DNA of 64,000 nucleotides from positions 248,001 to 312,000 of the forward strand of contig NZ_CP108778.1 of assembly GCF_045207785.1 (NCBI RefSeq), given 5' to 3'. Made by a program: the position numbers and the translations under genes. Shown here piece after piece: positions 53,130 to 61,554 of this stretch. This DNA comes from Embleya sp045207785 (lineage in GTDB: Bacteria > Actinomycetota > Actinomycetes > Streptomycetales > Streptomycetaceae). Position 1 is the first letter of the stretch; each line of letters starts with the position of its first letter. Below the pieces are notes generated by a model that did no database searches, was not told where the DNA came from, and was given only the letters and a program-made list of their open reading frames with translations.

Positions 53130-53546
53130 ATGACTCTGGCGATTCCGCGCGGAACGCGCATCCGGACGGTTGACACCGACGTCAAGCGCGTTCCCACGTT
53201 CCCGACCCACAGCGAGCGTGTGACCATGGCGCTTGCCGCACGGGAGCCGTTCAAGACGGGCGGAAGCTTCCGCGCGATCCTCGGCATGCCGGACACGTTG
53301 GGCCGGCTTCCCGAGGAATGGTGCACCTTGATCCGCAAGCAGCGGGACGAAGTTTTCTACGCGGTCATGAGCTACAAGACCCCGATCGCGTGGGTTCTGC
53401 CCGAGCGTGACCACGAGGATCGCGACCGTGTGATCATCCCGGACGTCGAGTACTCCCCCACCACACTGGGGCATCAGCGCTTGTTGCACGCGCTGTACGG
53501 GGATTTGCGCCCGGTACGGGTGTACCCGTTCCCGACGCGTCGCTGA
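53130..53546 (+). CDS. Hypothetical protein under leader copy 1 (138 aa)
   Basis: ATG at 53130 follows AGAGAGCGA. The sequence is a single compact domain: ERVTMALAAREPFKTGGSFR, LPEEWCTLIRKQRDEVFYAV, YKTPIAWVLPERDHEDRDRV, IPDVEYSPTTLGHQRLLHAL. YSPTT..HQ and the preceding P.AWV are reminiscent of a family of unknown function in actinophages and plasmids. A long stem-loop follows the stop. Confidence 0.65.
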   Translation: MTLAIPRGTRIRTVDTDVKRVPTFPTHSERVTMALAAREPFKTGGSFRAILGMPDTLGRLPEEWCTLIRKQRDEVFYAVMSYKTPIAWVLPERDHEDRDRVIIPDVEYSPTTLGHQRLLHALYGDLRPVRVYPFPTRR

Positions 53547-53562
53547 CCGCGTGCCGGTCCGG

Positions 53563-53601
53563 CTCCGTGACGACTCCGGAGCCGGACCGGCGCCCCTGGA
53601 T
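53563..53601. terminator. Long stem-loop
   Basis: A perfect 15-bp stem (53563-53577 with 53587-53601) between the genes at 53130 and 53672, immediately upstream of the second leader. Confidence 0.7.
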
Positions 53602-53613
53602 CGCATTGAACAG

Positions 53614-53663
53614 CCGGTGCGCTAACGCCGGTTTCCCCTACGTCGCTACAGACGGCAAAGGAG
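53614..53663 (+). ncRNA. Structured 5' leader, copy 2
   Basis: P1 is CCGGTG-CGCTAA-CGCCGG (53614-53631, one G-T pair). P2 is GTCG-CTACAGA-CGGC (53642-53656). Stem bases differ from copy 1 but pair, while the loops are identical; AAAGGAG follows directly. Confidence 0.7.
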
Positions 53664-53671
53664 CAACCCCC

Positions 53672-54025
53672 ATGGTCGCGACCATCACGATCGAAAAGCC
53701 GATGACGCCTACCGCCGAAGCGGCACTGGATCACCTGCTTCCCCTGTGCGAGCGCTTCACCTACACGAGCCTCGACGACGGGCCGTACGACACGCACCAC
53801 ACCCGTTGGACCCTGCGCGAGATGACCCCCGGGCAATTGGCCACGACCTACGGCTACTTGTGCCTGCTGGAGTACTTCGAGATCGCGCCGGACCGGATCC
53901 GGGACCGCGCGCTCTACACCCTGCAACGCATGATCCGGCACGAGATCGACAGCCGGCCCGAGAGCGGCGGATTGCATCAGGTACGGCGCTTGGTGCACGA
54001 GTACTTCTCGTCCGGCACCCGATAG
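53672..54025 (+). CDS. Hypothetical protein under leader copy 2 (117 aa)
   Basis: ATG at 53672 lies eight bases after AAAGGAG. It is a small helical protein: EAALDHLLPLCERFTYTSLD, HTRWTLREMTPGQLATTYGY, CLLEYFEIAPDRIRDRALYT, LHQVRRLVHEYFSSG. No family was recognised. It shares its leader with the neighbours on both sides, so all three are probably controlled together though separated by terminators. Confidence 0.65.
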   Translation: MVATITIEKPMTPTAEAALDHLLPLCERFTYTSLDDGPYDTHHTRWTLREMTPGQLATTYGYLCLLEYFEIAPDRIRDRALYTLQRMIRHEIDSRPESGGLHQVRRLVHEYFSSGTR

Positions 54026-54040
54026 GCGTCGCGTCGTTCC

Positions 54041-54135
54041 GTCGGTTCGGTCCCGTGATGTTCCCGGGACCGAACCGACGGGCGACCAGCACCCCGAAAA
54101 CCAGTGAGGCACCGACGCGTGAACGTCGGTGCCTC
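54041..54135. terminator. Two successive stem-loops
   Basis: A perfect 15-bp stem (54041-54055 with 54065-54079) and a second perfect 12-bp stem (54106-54117 with 54124-54135), directly upstream of the third leader. Confidence 0.7.
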
Positions 54136-54141
54136 GGAGGG

Positions 54142-54199
54142 GCCGGCCCGCTAAAGCCGGCTTCCTCTGCCCTAGCGCTGCTACAGACAGCGGGAGAGC
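54142..54199 (+). ncRNA. Structured 5' leader, copy 3
   Basis: P1 is GCCGGC/GCCGGC closed by a C-A mismatch around the same CGCTAA loop (54142-54161). P2 is CGCTG-CTACAGA-CAGCG (54176-54192), preceded by CCCTAG. GGGAGAG follows and the ATG is at 54210. Confidence 0.7.
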
Positions 54200-54209
54200 G
54201 GGTTTCATC

Positions 54210-56870
54210 ATGGCACACACCGCGATGATCGAGTCGAACACGCAGACTTGGGAGGCGGCCGGCAGCGGCGAACCGCGCTGGATCGTGGGGATCCAGGGTT
54301 CGCGATCGGTGTTCACGGTCGACGTCTCCGATGACCACGGGTTCCGGATCATGTTCGGCCGTCGGTCGGTCATCCGTTCCGGTGACGACTTCCGGACCGC
54401 AACCGACCGTGACTCCGCCGAGATCGTGATCTCCGAATGGTTCGCCGAACACACCGCGATGCTGCGCAAGGCGCGCGCAGCGATTGTCGCGCGCACGCCC
54501 GTGAAGCTTCCGGGATACGTGAGCATGCCGCGCCGGGGCGCCAAACGACGCAGGATCCCCACGAGCAAGAAGCTGTACGAGATTGCCCCGTTCGCTCCGG
54601 GGGATCACGTGGAGTGGATCCACGAGGGGGACCGGTACACCGGTCAGGTCTGGTGCGAGGACGTGCAGGCGTACGGGCGTGACTCCGCCGTAGTGGTCCA
54701 GCACAAGAACGGCCGTCCGGTCGCGCGCGTGTTCACGGTCCCCATGAACAGGCACTCGCACCGCATCGAGGGATGCGAGGTTGTCAGCAAGGGCAACGCG
54801 AACGACGCGGAACAGCTGGGGCTGTTCGCCCCGCCGTTCCCGGACCGGGCGCCGGAAACGGTCGAGTGCCTGATTCCGGCGCAACCGACTGCCAGTGATC
54901 CGCACGTGTGCCCGTCGTTCCCGCGCGAGCGGTATTTGTTCGAGGGCGTTCGGACCGGTGTCGAGTGCGTCACGTTCGACGTGTACGAGCGTCCGAAGAA
55001 GGACGCGCGTCCGGTCATGGGTGTCTACCCCAAGGGTGCCCGGGTGTTCCGGGTCGAGTCGGTCCGGGGCGGTATCTGGCAGGCATGGGACCCGAGCGAG
55101 GACGACCCGCGCGTGGCGTCCGGCGGGACGCGCGAGATTGCCGCGTGGGAGTACCTGCGCACCGTCGCAGCCGTGACGTCGACGCGTCGCGACAACAACA
55201 CGATCTTGGTCACGGTGACCATCGCGCAGGAGGAATTCCCCTACGAAGTTTCGGTGCTCTCGGGTGCTCCCGACAACCGGCTCGTGATCCACGCGGGCAA
55301 GGGCTCATGGGGTAGCGAAGCCGCTGTGATCGCTCGCACGGGAGACATGATCGAAGGCCAGGCGCTCGCCGTTCGTCACGCGCAGGGTCGACTGCCCGTG
55401 CTCGGTGCCGGCAGTACGCCGGATGACTACAACGTGGAAACCGACTGGAAGCGCGACGAATGGTCCGTGACGCACGTAGACGGTGCGTTCGTGGGAGTCG
55501 CGTCGACTTGGCGTGAGGGCAACGCGCTTGCCGCCGCGCACGCGGAACGCGCCGCTGTCGTACGCGACTTCGTGGCCGGCCGCGACTGGACCTTCCCGAA
55601 GCGACCCACGCCGGTGGACTGCGACCACACCGCAGCGTGGGTCAAGGTCGACGCGCGGGACGCGAAAGGCTCCGTGACCCTGGACTGCGGTTGCGGGCAC
55701 GGCACCGTGACGCGGGAAACCGAACTGTACGGCGCGCTCTACCGCTCTTCGCCCGTCGTGACCGGGGCGGACGTGCCGGCCGATTTCGTGCGGGACGTCG
55801 CGGCCGGCGCCGGCTACGACTTCGCCAGCGAATGGAGCGTGTACGGCGACGCGTTGTACAGGTCCGTGATGAAGGCTGCGCAGGCAACGGAGGGCACGCG
55901 GGTCGAGCGTCGCATCGACCATCCCGAAATGACCGAAGGCATGGGGTCCCGGAATATCGTCCAGCGGGGCACGGTCGTGGCCTGCGATCGGACCGGCCGC
56001 GACGGGGACGTTCTGACCGTTCTGTGGGACGGCGATTGGGGCCGCCTCCCGTGCTTCGCCCGTGACGTCAGGGTCGTCGACCCGTGCGACGTGGCACGTG
56101 AGCGCGAGGCGCACGTCTTCGCTGTCGGAGACAAGGTCATCAAGGACACCGGAGGGTTGGTGACCGGTGACGAACGGGTGGGTGTCGTTCTCGAAGGGCA
56201 GGTCACGTCCGCGCACGGAGGGCGGTACCAGCCGGAAACCTTTGTGCGAGTCTGGTGGTCGGACGGTTTCGACGACGGCCCCATGTGGCAGCCGACCGGG
56301 GCTTTCCTGGCCGTCCCGGACAGCCCGCCCACGCCGGCTGACGAGTCGCCGGACACGGACCCGGAGAACCCTCCGGCGGATGCGTCGGCCGATGACAACC
56401 CTTCGGACACGCCGGCACGGCAGGTGTCCGCCGATGCGATCGTGCATCCCCCGATGACGCGCGCATGCTCGGGATTCCCGCGCGCGACCGGAGCAATGCT
56501 CGGCACGCACCAAGTGGCGCTGGAGATCGCGCGGGCCCTCCACGCGCGCGGCCGTCGTCTCCTGGGAGCGCGGTACGAGGAATACGGGTTCCTCCCCACG
56601 CTCCAGCCGGAAAACGGCTGGTGGGTCGAGTACGGCATCCAGGGCGCGGACGACGCGGAACACGTGGTGCGCGTGACGAGGCAGTTCTACAACGGGCGCG
56701 TCCACTCGTGGGACGACTGCCACGGCTGGTGGCGCATCACCATCGACGGCCGGCCCATCACCAGGACCGACGCACAGGGCAGGCGTGTCCGGGTGGAGTT
56801 GCCCCGCATCCCCTCACGGCAGGACATCGCCTACGCGATCCATGCCGCACTGCCCGGACAGAGCCTCTAG
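54210..56870 (+). CDS. Large multidomain protein of unknown function (886 aa)
   Basis: ATG at 54210 lies about 11 bases after GGGAGAG. Several barrel-like modules are visible: FAPGDHVEWIHEGDRYTGQV (about 130-150), RRIDHPEMTEGMGSRNIVQR followed by GTVVACDRTGRDGDVLTVLW (about 570-605) and VIKDTGGLVTGDERVGVVLE, reminiscent of SH3/KOW-type beta barrels. A central cysteine-rich piece is VTLDCGCGHGTVTRETELYG. An acidic, proline-rich linker (DESPDTDPENPPADASADDN) precedes a C-terminal alpha/beta domain. No enzyme motif recognised. It could be a scaffold or nucleic-acid binder. Confidence 0.6.
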   Translation: MAHTAMIESNTQTWEAAGSGEPRWIVGIQGSRSVFTVDVSDDHGFRIMFGRRSVIRSGDDFRTATDRDSAEIVISEWFAEHTAMLRKARAAIVARTPVKLPGYVSMPRRGAKRRRIPTSKKLYEIAPFAPGDHVEWIHEGDRYTGQVWCEDVQAYGRDSAVVVQHKNGRPVARVFTVPMNRHSHRIEGCEVVSKGNANDAEQLGLFAPPFPDRAPETVECLIPAQPTASDPHVCPSFPRERYLFEGVRTGVECVTFDVYERPKKDARPVMGVYPKGARVFRVESVRGGIWQAWDPSEDDPRVASGGTREIAAWEYLRTVAAVTSTRRDNNTILVTVTIAQEEFPYEVSVLSGAPDNRLVIHAGKGSWGSEAAVIARTGDMIEGQALAVRHAQGRLPVLGAGSTPDDYNVETDWKRDEWSVTHVDGAFVGVASTWREGNALAAAHAERAAVVRDFVAGRDWTFPKRPTPVDCDHTAAWVKVDARDAKGSVTLDCGCGHGTVTRETELYGALYRSSPVVTGADVPADFVRDVAAGAGYDFASEWSVYGDALYRSVMKAAQATEGTRVERRIDHPEMTEGMGSRNIVQRGTVVACDRTGRDGDVLTVLWDGDWGRLPCFARDVRVVDPCDVAREREAHVFAVGDKVIKDTGGLVTGDERVGVVLEGQVTSAHGGRYQPETFVRVWWSDGFDDGPMWQPTGAFLAVPDSPPTPADESPDTDPENPPADASADDNPSDTPARQVSADAIVHPPMTRACSGFPRATGAMLGTHQVALEIARALHARGRRLLGARYEEYGFLPTLQPENGWWVEYGIQGADDAEHVVRVTRQFYNGRVHSWDDCHGWWRITIDGRPITRTDAQGRRVRVELPRIPSRQDIAYAIHAALPGQSL

Positions 56871-56889
56871 CGACACGGCGTCCGGCGCC

Positions 56890-56923
56890 GCGCGGTCGGG
56901 AGCCTCACCGCTCCCGACCGCGC
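56890..56923. terminator. Long stem-loop
   Basis: A perfect 13-bp stem (56890-56902 with 56911-56923) and an eight-base loop after the stop at 56870. Confidence 0.7.
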
Positions 56924-57020
56924 CCCGGACCGCAACCCCGGTCACCCTTCGCGGGTCCTCGAACCCCTCATCGCCCGAATCCGCCGCGTCCGCGCGGTGC
57001 ACTCCACAGGAGCGTTCCTC

Positions 57021-57749
57021 ATGACGGAGAAGCTTTCCATCCCGCCGGCCGACAACGACGACAATTGGATCCCGCGCGGCCCCGGGGCCTGGCTCGTCGT
57101 CCCGGTCGGGGCGTTGCGGCCGGTCGTATGCACGGTGACCGAGCCGGCGCCCACCGGCTCGGACCGGTGGCGCGTCCTTCACGGAGCACACGCCACGATC
57201 GAGGATTCGGCCGAGTATTACGAGGCGACCGACCGCGCGGACGTCCGCGCGCTCATCGCCCGATGGGTCGAGGAAAGCAGGGCCACGACCGTCTACCACT
57301 GGGACGCGCAGGACGGTATCCGTCGGTTGGAGTGCGCGACCACGGTCGACGACTGGGACCGTTGCTTCCCCCGCTTCTACGTGCGCCACCAGACGACCGG
57401 TTTCGGCCGCTCGATCGTGCTGACCACGCGCCCGGTGGCCGAACGGGCAATCGCCGAACAGCAGGCGGCGATCATCCTGGGCCAGAGCCACCGGCACGAC
57501 CGGATGTGGGTCGAGGTCAAGGACATGGGACGCGCCCCATCCCCGAACCTGGCCGAGGGCACCCGTTTCTACTCGGTGGCGGGACGCGCGGGGGTCATCA
57601 CGATTCGCCACCGAGACTCTGCGGTCGTGTCGTGGCTGGACGGTCCGCAAAGGGGTGACAGCTACCCGTCGGGCTATCCGCTGGACCTCATGCGCACCAC
57701 GCAGCCCGCGCCGTTCCATCCCCACTTCGGCCAGAGCCGTCTGCGGTAG
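57021..57749 (+). CDS. Hypothetical protein, paralogue A of a tandem pair (242 aa)
   Basis: ATG at 57021 lies eight bases after CACAGGAG. The soluble alpha/beta protein has GPGAWLVVPVGALRPVVCTV, SAEYYEATDRADVRALIARW, TTVYHWDAQDGIRRLECATT, DDWDRCFPRFYVRHQTT and a repeated helix PVAERAIAEQQAAIILGQSH. The gene at 57938 has the same blocks in the same order, with much higher conservation in the VYHWD and ECATTVDDWDR parts. No family or active site recognised. Confidence 0.65.
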   Translation: MTEKLSIPPADNDDNWIPRGPGAWLVVPVGALRPVVCTVTEPAPTGSDRWRVLHGAHATIEDSAEYYEATDRADVRALIARWVEESRATTVYHWDAQDGIRRLECATTVDDWDRCFPRFYVRHQTTGFGRSIVLTTRPVAERAIAEQQAAIILGQSHRHDRMWVEVKDMGRAPSPNLAEGTRFYSVAGRAGVITIRHRDSAVVSWLDGPQRGDSYPSGYPLDLMRTTQPAPFHPHFGQSRLR

Positions 57750-57765
57750 GCATCCGGTCCGGCGC

Positions 57766-57798
57766 GGCGACAGGGAGCGTGCTCCTGGCCGTGTCGCC
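57766..57798. terminator. Stem-loop between the paralogues
   Basis: GGCGACA plus GGAGC pair with GCTCC plus TGTCGCC, with a small asymmetric bulge. Confidence 0.5.
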
Positions 57799-57937
57799 CG
57801 AACGACGTTGCCGAACCGGTCCGGCGTCGGAACCGTGCACCGACGCCGGACCCGTCCTCCGGCGCGCCCATGACGCATCGCATCGCCCACGCCGAGCCGC
57901 TGCCTTCCCCGCGGCACACATCACAGGAGCGTTCGCC

Positions 57938-58672
57938 ATGACGGGAAAGACTCTCCCCACTCCGCCGGCCGCCAACGACGATCAGCGGTGGACTTCGCAC
58001 CGTCCGGGAATCTGGATCGTCGTCCCGCGTAGGGCGCTACAGCTGATCTCGTTCACCGTGCAGGAGCCGCCCGGGTCGGGCCCGTGGCGCATCCTGCCCG
58101 GCGCACACGAAGCGGTCGCGGACTCGGCGGAGTATCACGAGGCGACCGACCGCGCTCACGCTCGCGCTCTCATCGCCCAGTGGGCGGAGGAGAACAGGGC
58201 CACGACCGTCTACCACTGGGACAGGATGGGACGCGATACTCGTCTGGAGTGCGCGACCACGGTCGACGACTGGGACCGACGTTTCCCGCGCTTCTACGTG
58301 GGTTACGTCGGGCACCTGATCTGCACCCAGCGTTGTTCAACGCCCCAGTACACGGCCAACGTTGCCGAGCGCGCCATCGCCGAACAGCAGGCGGCAATCC
58401 TGTTGGCAGAACACCCCGGTGAAGGCATGTCCGCCGAGGTCATGGACGAGGGGCCGGCCCCGTTCCCGCATCTGGTGGAACACACCCGTATCTACTCGTC
58501 CCGGGGGCGCGAGGGGGTCATCACGATGCGCTTCCGCGACCGTGCGGTGGTGTCGTGGACGGACGGGTGGCAGCCGGACGACCCCTACCCGTCCACGTAT
58601 CCGCTCGATCTCATGCGTGATACGCCACCGAAGCCGTTCTATCCCCACCTCGGCCAGAGCAGCCTGCGGTAG
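57938..58672 (+). CDS. Hypothetical protein, paralogue B of a tandem pair (244 aa)
   Basis: ATG at 57938 lies eight bases after CACAGGAG, the same spacing and sequence as paralogue A, so the duplication included the start region. Blocks PGIWIVVPRRALQLISFTVQ, SAEYHEATDRAHARALIAQW, TTVYHWDRMGRDTRLECATT, DDWDRRFPRFYVGYVG and ERAIAEQQAAILLAEHPGEG line up with paralogue A. The insert CTQRCSTPQYTANV is unique to this copy. Function unknown. Confidence 0.65.
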   Translation: MTGKTLPTPPAANDDQRWTSHRPGIWIVVPRRALQLISFTVQEPPGSGPWRILPGAHEAVADSAEYHEATDRAHARALIAQWAEENRATTVYHWDRMGRDTRLECATTVDDWDRRFPRFYVGYVGHLICTQRCSTPQYTANVAERAIAEQQAAILLAEHPGEGMSAEVMDEGPAPFPHLVEHTRIYSSRGREGVITMRFRDRAVVSWTDGWQPDDPYPSTYPLDLMRDTPPKPFYPHLGQSSLR

Positions 58673-58685
58673 GCCGTCCGGGACG

Positions 58686-58718
58686 CGCAGGAGCCGGCGG
58701 CGCGAGCCGGCTCCTGCG
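58686..58718. terminator. Long stem-loop
   Basis: A perfect 13-bp stem (58686-58698 with 58706-58718) and a seven-base loop after the stop at 58672. Confidence 0.7.
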
Positions 58719-58772
58719 GACCGCAGGCGAGCGTAACGGGCGAACGAGTACCGACGAAACCGATTCAATCCC

Positions 58773-58838
58773 TTGTGTAAAAACAAGAGATTAAGTATTC
58801 TGGGGTCAGTGGAAATCCCTTGGCTCCCAAGGGATTTC
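58773..58838 (+). promoter_or_regulatory. AT-rich promoter candidate and adjacent perfect inverted repeat
   Basis: TTGTGT (about 58773) and TATTCT are 17 bases apart, the only good sigma-70-like pair seen in this part. Just downstream, a perfect 12-bp inverted repeat (58812-58823 with 58827-58838, three-base loop) could be an operator or an early hairpin in the transcript. The gene at 58991 follows. Confidence 0.5.
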
Positions 58839-58990
58839 GCCCCACGCATCCGCGAACCAAAACCCCGCCAAGCGGGGCTCCGTCCGACGCCGAACCCGCA
58901 GGACCGCGCGTTCCGAGACGTCGAATCCTCCCGCGCCGCACCGTCACCGCCGTGCCCCGCGTCGCATCGACCCGATCAAGGGAGATCACC

Positions 58991-59656
58991 ATGTCTGCTC
59001 GCACCGTCCCGCGCTCCTTCCGCCTCTCCGATGACCTCGATGCGGCGGCGGAGAAGTTCGTCAACCTGCTGGGCGACGTCGACATGAAGTGGATCCGGAG
59101 GGATCGCCAGCACGAGATCGCCTTGACGTCCGTCGACGACGTCACGCGTCCGAATCGCATGGCTGAGGTGTTCGAGACCCTCGAAGCCGCCGGGTGGACA
59201 TTCGACGCCCTCGGCATCGGCGAAGCCACGATGAGCTCGCCGGACGACCTGACGCACCTTTCCGTCTCCATGCGAATCATGCCCTCGGACAGCCGCGCAC
59301 GCTGGGGCCTCACCCTGACCCCCGCTCCGTACACGCAGGTCATCACGTCCTTCCGGAACCTCGGCTTCGTCATCCGACTGGAGCAGCACCACGAGGGGGT
59401 CGGACGTCTCCTGCGGGTGGAGAACGGCTCCCGCACGGTCTACGTCGGCACCGACGGCACGGAGACCGGAGCCCTGCCGGAGTCCCCCGCCGACGTCCAC
59501 AGGTGGCGCGCGGTCGGGATGACCGACACGGACAAGGACACCGACGCTCCCTGGATCCACAGCGGAGGCAGCCTCTCCGGCTGGTCGCGCTTCGTCGACG
59601 AGATCGCCCACTGGCTGACCGCGACCACAGAGGGCCGACAGCCCCGCCGCCGCTGA
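58991..59656 (+). CDS. Hypothetical protein (221 aa)
   Basis: ATG at 58991 follows GGGAGATCACC. The protein has SFRLSDDLDAAAEKFVNLLG, RDRQHEIALTSVDDVTRPNR, MAEVFETLEAAGWTFDALGI and VITSFRNLGFVIRLEQHHEG. It looks like a mixed fold without membrane or signal features. No family recognised. The preceding 300 bases contain a promoter candidate and an inverted repeat, so it may be separately controlled. Confidence 0.6.
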   Translation: MSARTVPRSFRLSDDLDAAAEKFVNLLGDVDMKWIRRDRQHEIALTSVDDVTRPNRMAEVFETLEAAGWTFDALGIGEATMSSPDDLTHLSVSMRIMPSDSRARWGLTLTPAPYTQVITSFRNLGFVIRLEQHHEGVGRLLRVENGSRTVYVGTDGTETGALPESPADVHRWRAVGMTDTDKDTDAPWIHSGGSLSGWSRFVDEIAHWLTATTEGRQPRRR

Positions 59657-59663
59657 CCGCCAC

Positions 59664-59697
59664 CGGTTCGGCCCCGACCCGTTCCGGGGCCGAACCG
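59664..59697. terminator. Long stem-loop
   Basis: CGGTTCGGCCCCG pairs with CGGGGCCGAACCG across an eight-base loop, immediately after the stop at 59656. Confidence 0.7.
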
Positions 59698-59744
59698 ACC
59701 CCCGCGCCACCCAGCCCCCGGCACCCCTGCAACGGAGGTACGTC

Positions 59745-60395
59745 ATGACCCCCACCACATCCCTCGAACCCGCGTTCGTCGAGGTCAACAGGCCCCACCT
59801 CGTTCTGACCCACACCGGCATCGAACTCTCCTTCGAAACCGTCGAGACAACGCTCGGCGGGACCGCGCGCATGGCGGACGGCGAGATCTTCGTACGGGTC
59901 GCCGAGCACGCGCCGGCCCCCGACGGTCTGTGGGCCACCTGGACCGTGCTCGTCTACGAAGCCGCCGACGACATGCTCCGCGCGGACGGCGACACGCGAG
60001 TCAAGGTCGGCGACAACCCGCCGCCGGAACTGCTGCGCCGTCTCGCCGTGTCCATGGCCGGTTTCCTGACCTCGTGCAAGTCCGACGCCACGGACGAGGA
60101 ACCGAGGTCCGAGAAGGAACTCGCCGAGGTGATGGTCACGGCGCTGCGCGGCGTGGGACTGGACGCCGAGGTGATCCCCACCGGCGGGAACTGTTGGGCC
60201 GCGCGCGTCGACCCGCAGGCCCTGGGTCTGCCCGAAGGGGGTGAAGTCATCCTCACCAACCCGTTCGGCGAGGGCTGGTCCTGGACTTCGTCGCTGCACT
60301 GCGAGCCGGTTGGACAGGGGCACTGGCCCGGCGAAGTGAAGGCCGGGGAGGTTGCCCGCCGTCTGCGCACGGGGGACCTCGGCGTCATGGACTGA
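59745..60395 (+). CDS. Hypothetical protein (216 aa)
   Basis: ATG at 59745 lies about six bases after ACGGAGG. The N-terminal half has repeated beta strands (THTGIELSFETVETTLGGTA, MADGEIFVRVAEHAP, TWTVLVYEAADDM) and the C-terminal half a helix and a second small domain (VMVTALRGVGLDAEVIPTGG, WAARVDPQALGLPEGGEVIL). No recognised family. It sits between two stem-loops as its own transcription unit. Confidence 0.6.
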   Translation: MTPTTSLEPAFVEVNRPHLVLTHTGIELSFETVETTLGGTARMADGEIFVRVAEHAPAPDGLWATWTVLVYEAADDMLRADGDTRVKVGDNPPPELLRRLAVSMAGFLTSCKSDATDEEPRSEKELAEVMVTALRGVGLDAEVIPTGGNCWAARVDPQALGLPEGGEVILTNPFGEGWSWTSSLHCEPVGQGHWPGEVKAGEVARRLRTGDLGVMD

Positions 60396-60430
60396 CCCCC
60401 CTCGCCGACGACTCCCCAGCGCACGAAAGG

Positions 60431-60460
60431 TGTCCCGGGCCGGCAGACCGGCCCGGGACA
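60431..60460. terminator. Long stem-loop
   Basis: A perfect 13-bp stem (60431-60443 with 60448-60460) with the tetraloop CAGA. Confidence 0.75.
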
Positions 60461-60512
60461 TCGGACCCGCAACCGACATCGGCTGTTCCGGCCGAGACGA
60501 GGAGAAACGTCC

Positions 60513-61451
60513 GTGAACTACCACAACCCGATCGACGACATCCCGTTCGAGGACCCGGACGACATCCCGGTACCGCTGGGCCGTGCCGGACAGGGCTGGG
60601 AGCTGCACGACCGTGTCTGGAACCTCCTCACCGGCTGGACGGACGTAGAGGGGACGGAGACGACCGGATTCCGCAGCACGTCACCCGATGGCCTCCTGAC
60701 CCTGTGTTCCCTCCCGGACGGCGACCCCGACGGTGATGGCGACACGCTGTGGAGGATCACCTCCGACCTCGACCCGGGACGCCGGTTGTGGACGATCTCG
60801 TTCGGCCGGATGGTCCCCACCGAATTGCTGTCCTACGTCGTCGACGCCGTGGCGAACAAGTGGCGCGGGGGAATCGGCCGGTCCCTCGAATACCTGGAGG
60901 AATACGACCTGCCGACCGACCCCATCGACCCGGGGCCGGACCCGTACGTCACCCTTCCCCGGCCGCCCCACATCGGGCTCACGCTCAACCAGTTCCACCA
61001 CCCGCAGGCACGCGTGCTCACCGACAACACCACGGGTGTCTACCGCCGCTTCACCGTGTTCGGGATGGTCGAGGCCGACGGCACCAAACGGGCGCTCAGC
61101 GCGGCCGAGGGCGAGACGCTCGACGTCCACCACGGCGAATTCGACGACGACACGATCGCGTTCGCCACGCCTACGTGGGCATGCAACCCCCGGCAGGCCC
61201 TGCGCCTGGTCGCCGGAACGGAACCCGTCACCGGACCCGAGCGCCCGTGGAGGGTCATCGGAATCCACTCCGCCGCCGGCGGATTCCGCGCCGAGGCCGT
61301 CATGTCCAACGACATCGGGCCGACGGTCCTCCAGTTCCACGGCCACGCCTCCTACGACCTGCACTGCGACGTCGTCACCGCGACCTGCCCCGCACGCGCC
61401 GTACAGATCGCCACGGACGCGTTCGACGCCACCCACGCGGGCGACGACTGA
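60513..61451 (+). CDS. DUF317-like protein A (312 aa)
   Basis: GTG at 60513 follows GAGGAGAAAC. The block TSPDGLLTLCSLPDG, then LWRITSDLDPGRRLWTISFG and VPTELLSYVVDAVANKW, is the pattern of the DUF317 domain (SPDg...v.y, lWri.a....p..W...F....P.e.v..f.dal), which is common at Streptomyces chromosome ends and on linear plasmids. The C-terminal half (CNPRQALRLVAGTEPVTGPE, VTATCPARAVQIATDAFDAT) resembles a second copy. Function of the domain is unknown. The next gene but one stem-loop is a paralogue. Confidence 0.75.
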   Translation: MNYHNPIDDIPFEDPDDIPVPLGRAGQGWELHDRVWNLLTGWTDVEGTETTGFRSTSPDGLLTLCSLPDGDPDGDGDTLWRITSDLDPGRRLWTISFGRMVPTELLSYVVDAVANKWRGGIGRSLEYLEEYDLPTDPIDPGPDPYVTLPRPPHIGLTLNQFHHPQARVLTDNTTGVYRRFTVFGMVEADGTKRALSAAEGETLDVHHGEFDDDTIAFATPTWACNPRQALRLVAGTEPVTGPERPWRVIGIHSAAGGFRAEAVMSNDIGPTVLQFHGHASYDLHCDVVTATCPARAVQIATDAFDATHAGDD

Positions 61452-61469
61452 ACATCCCGACGCGGCAAC

Positions 61470-61497
61470 GGCTCGATCGGCGACCAACGATCGAGCC
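61470..61497. terminator. Stem-loop between the DUF317-like pair
   Basis: A perfect 10-bp stem (61470-61479 with 61488-61497) and an eight-base loop. Confidence 0.65.
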
Positions 61498-61554
61498 GGG
61501 CCCCACGGTCCGGCACGACGCAACCCATCGCCCCCTCTCACCCTGGAGATCACC

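Noticed and set aside
58801..58850. tRNA 3' end or attachment site
   Set aside because: The perfect inverted repeat resembles a stem, but no tRNA cloverleaf, CCA end or second copy of the sequence is present in the window.
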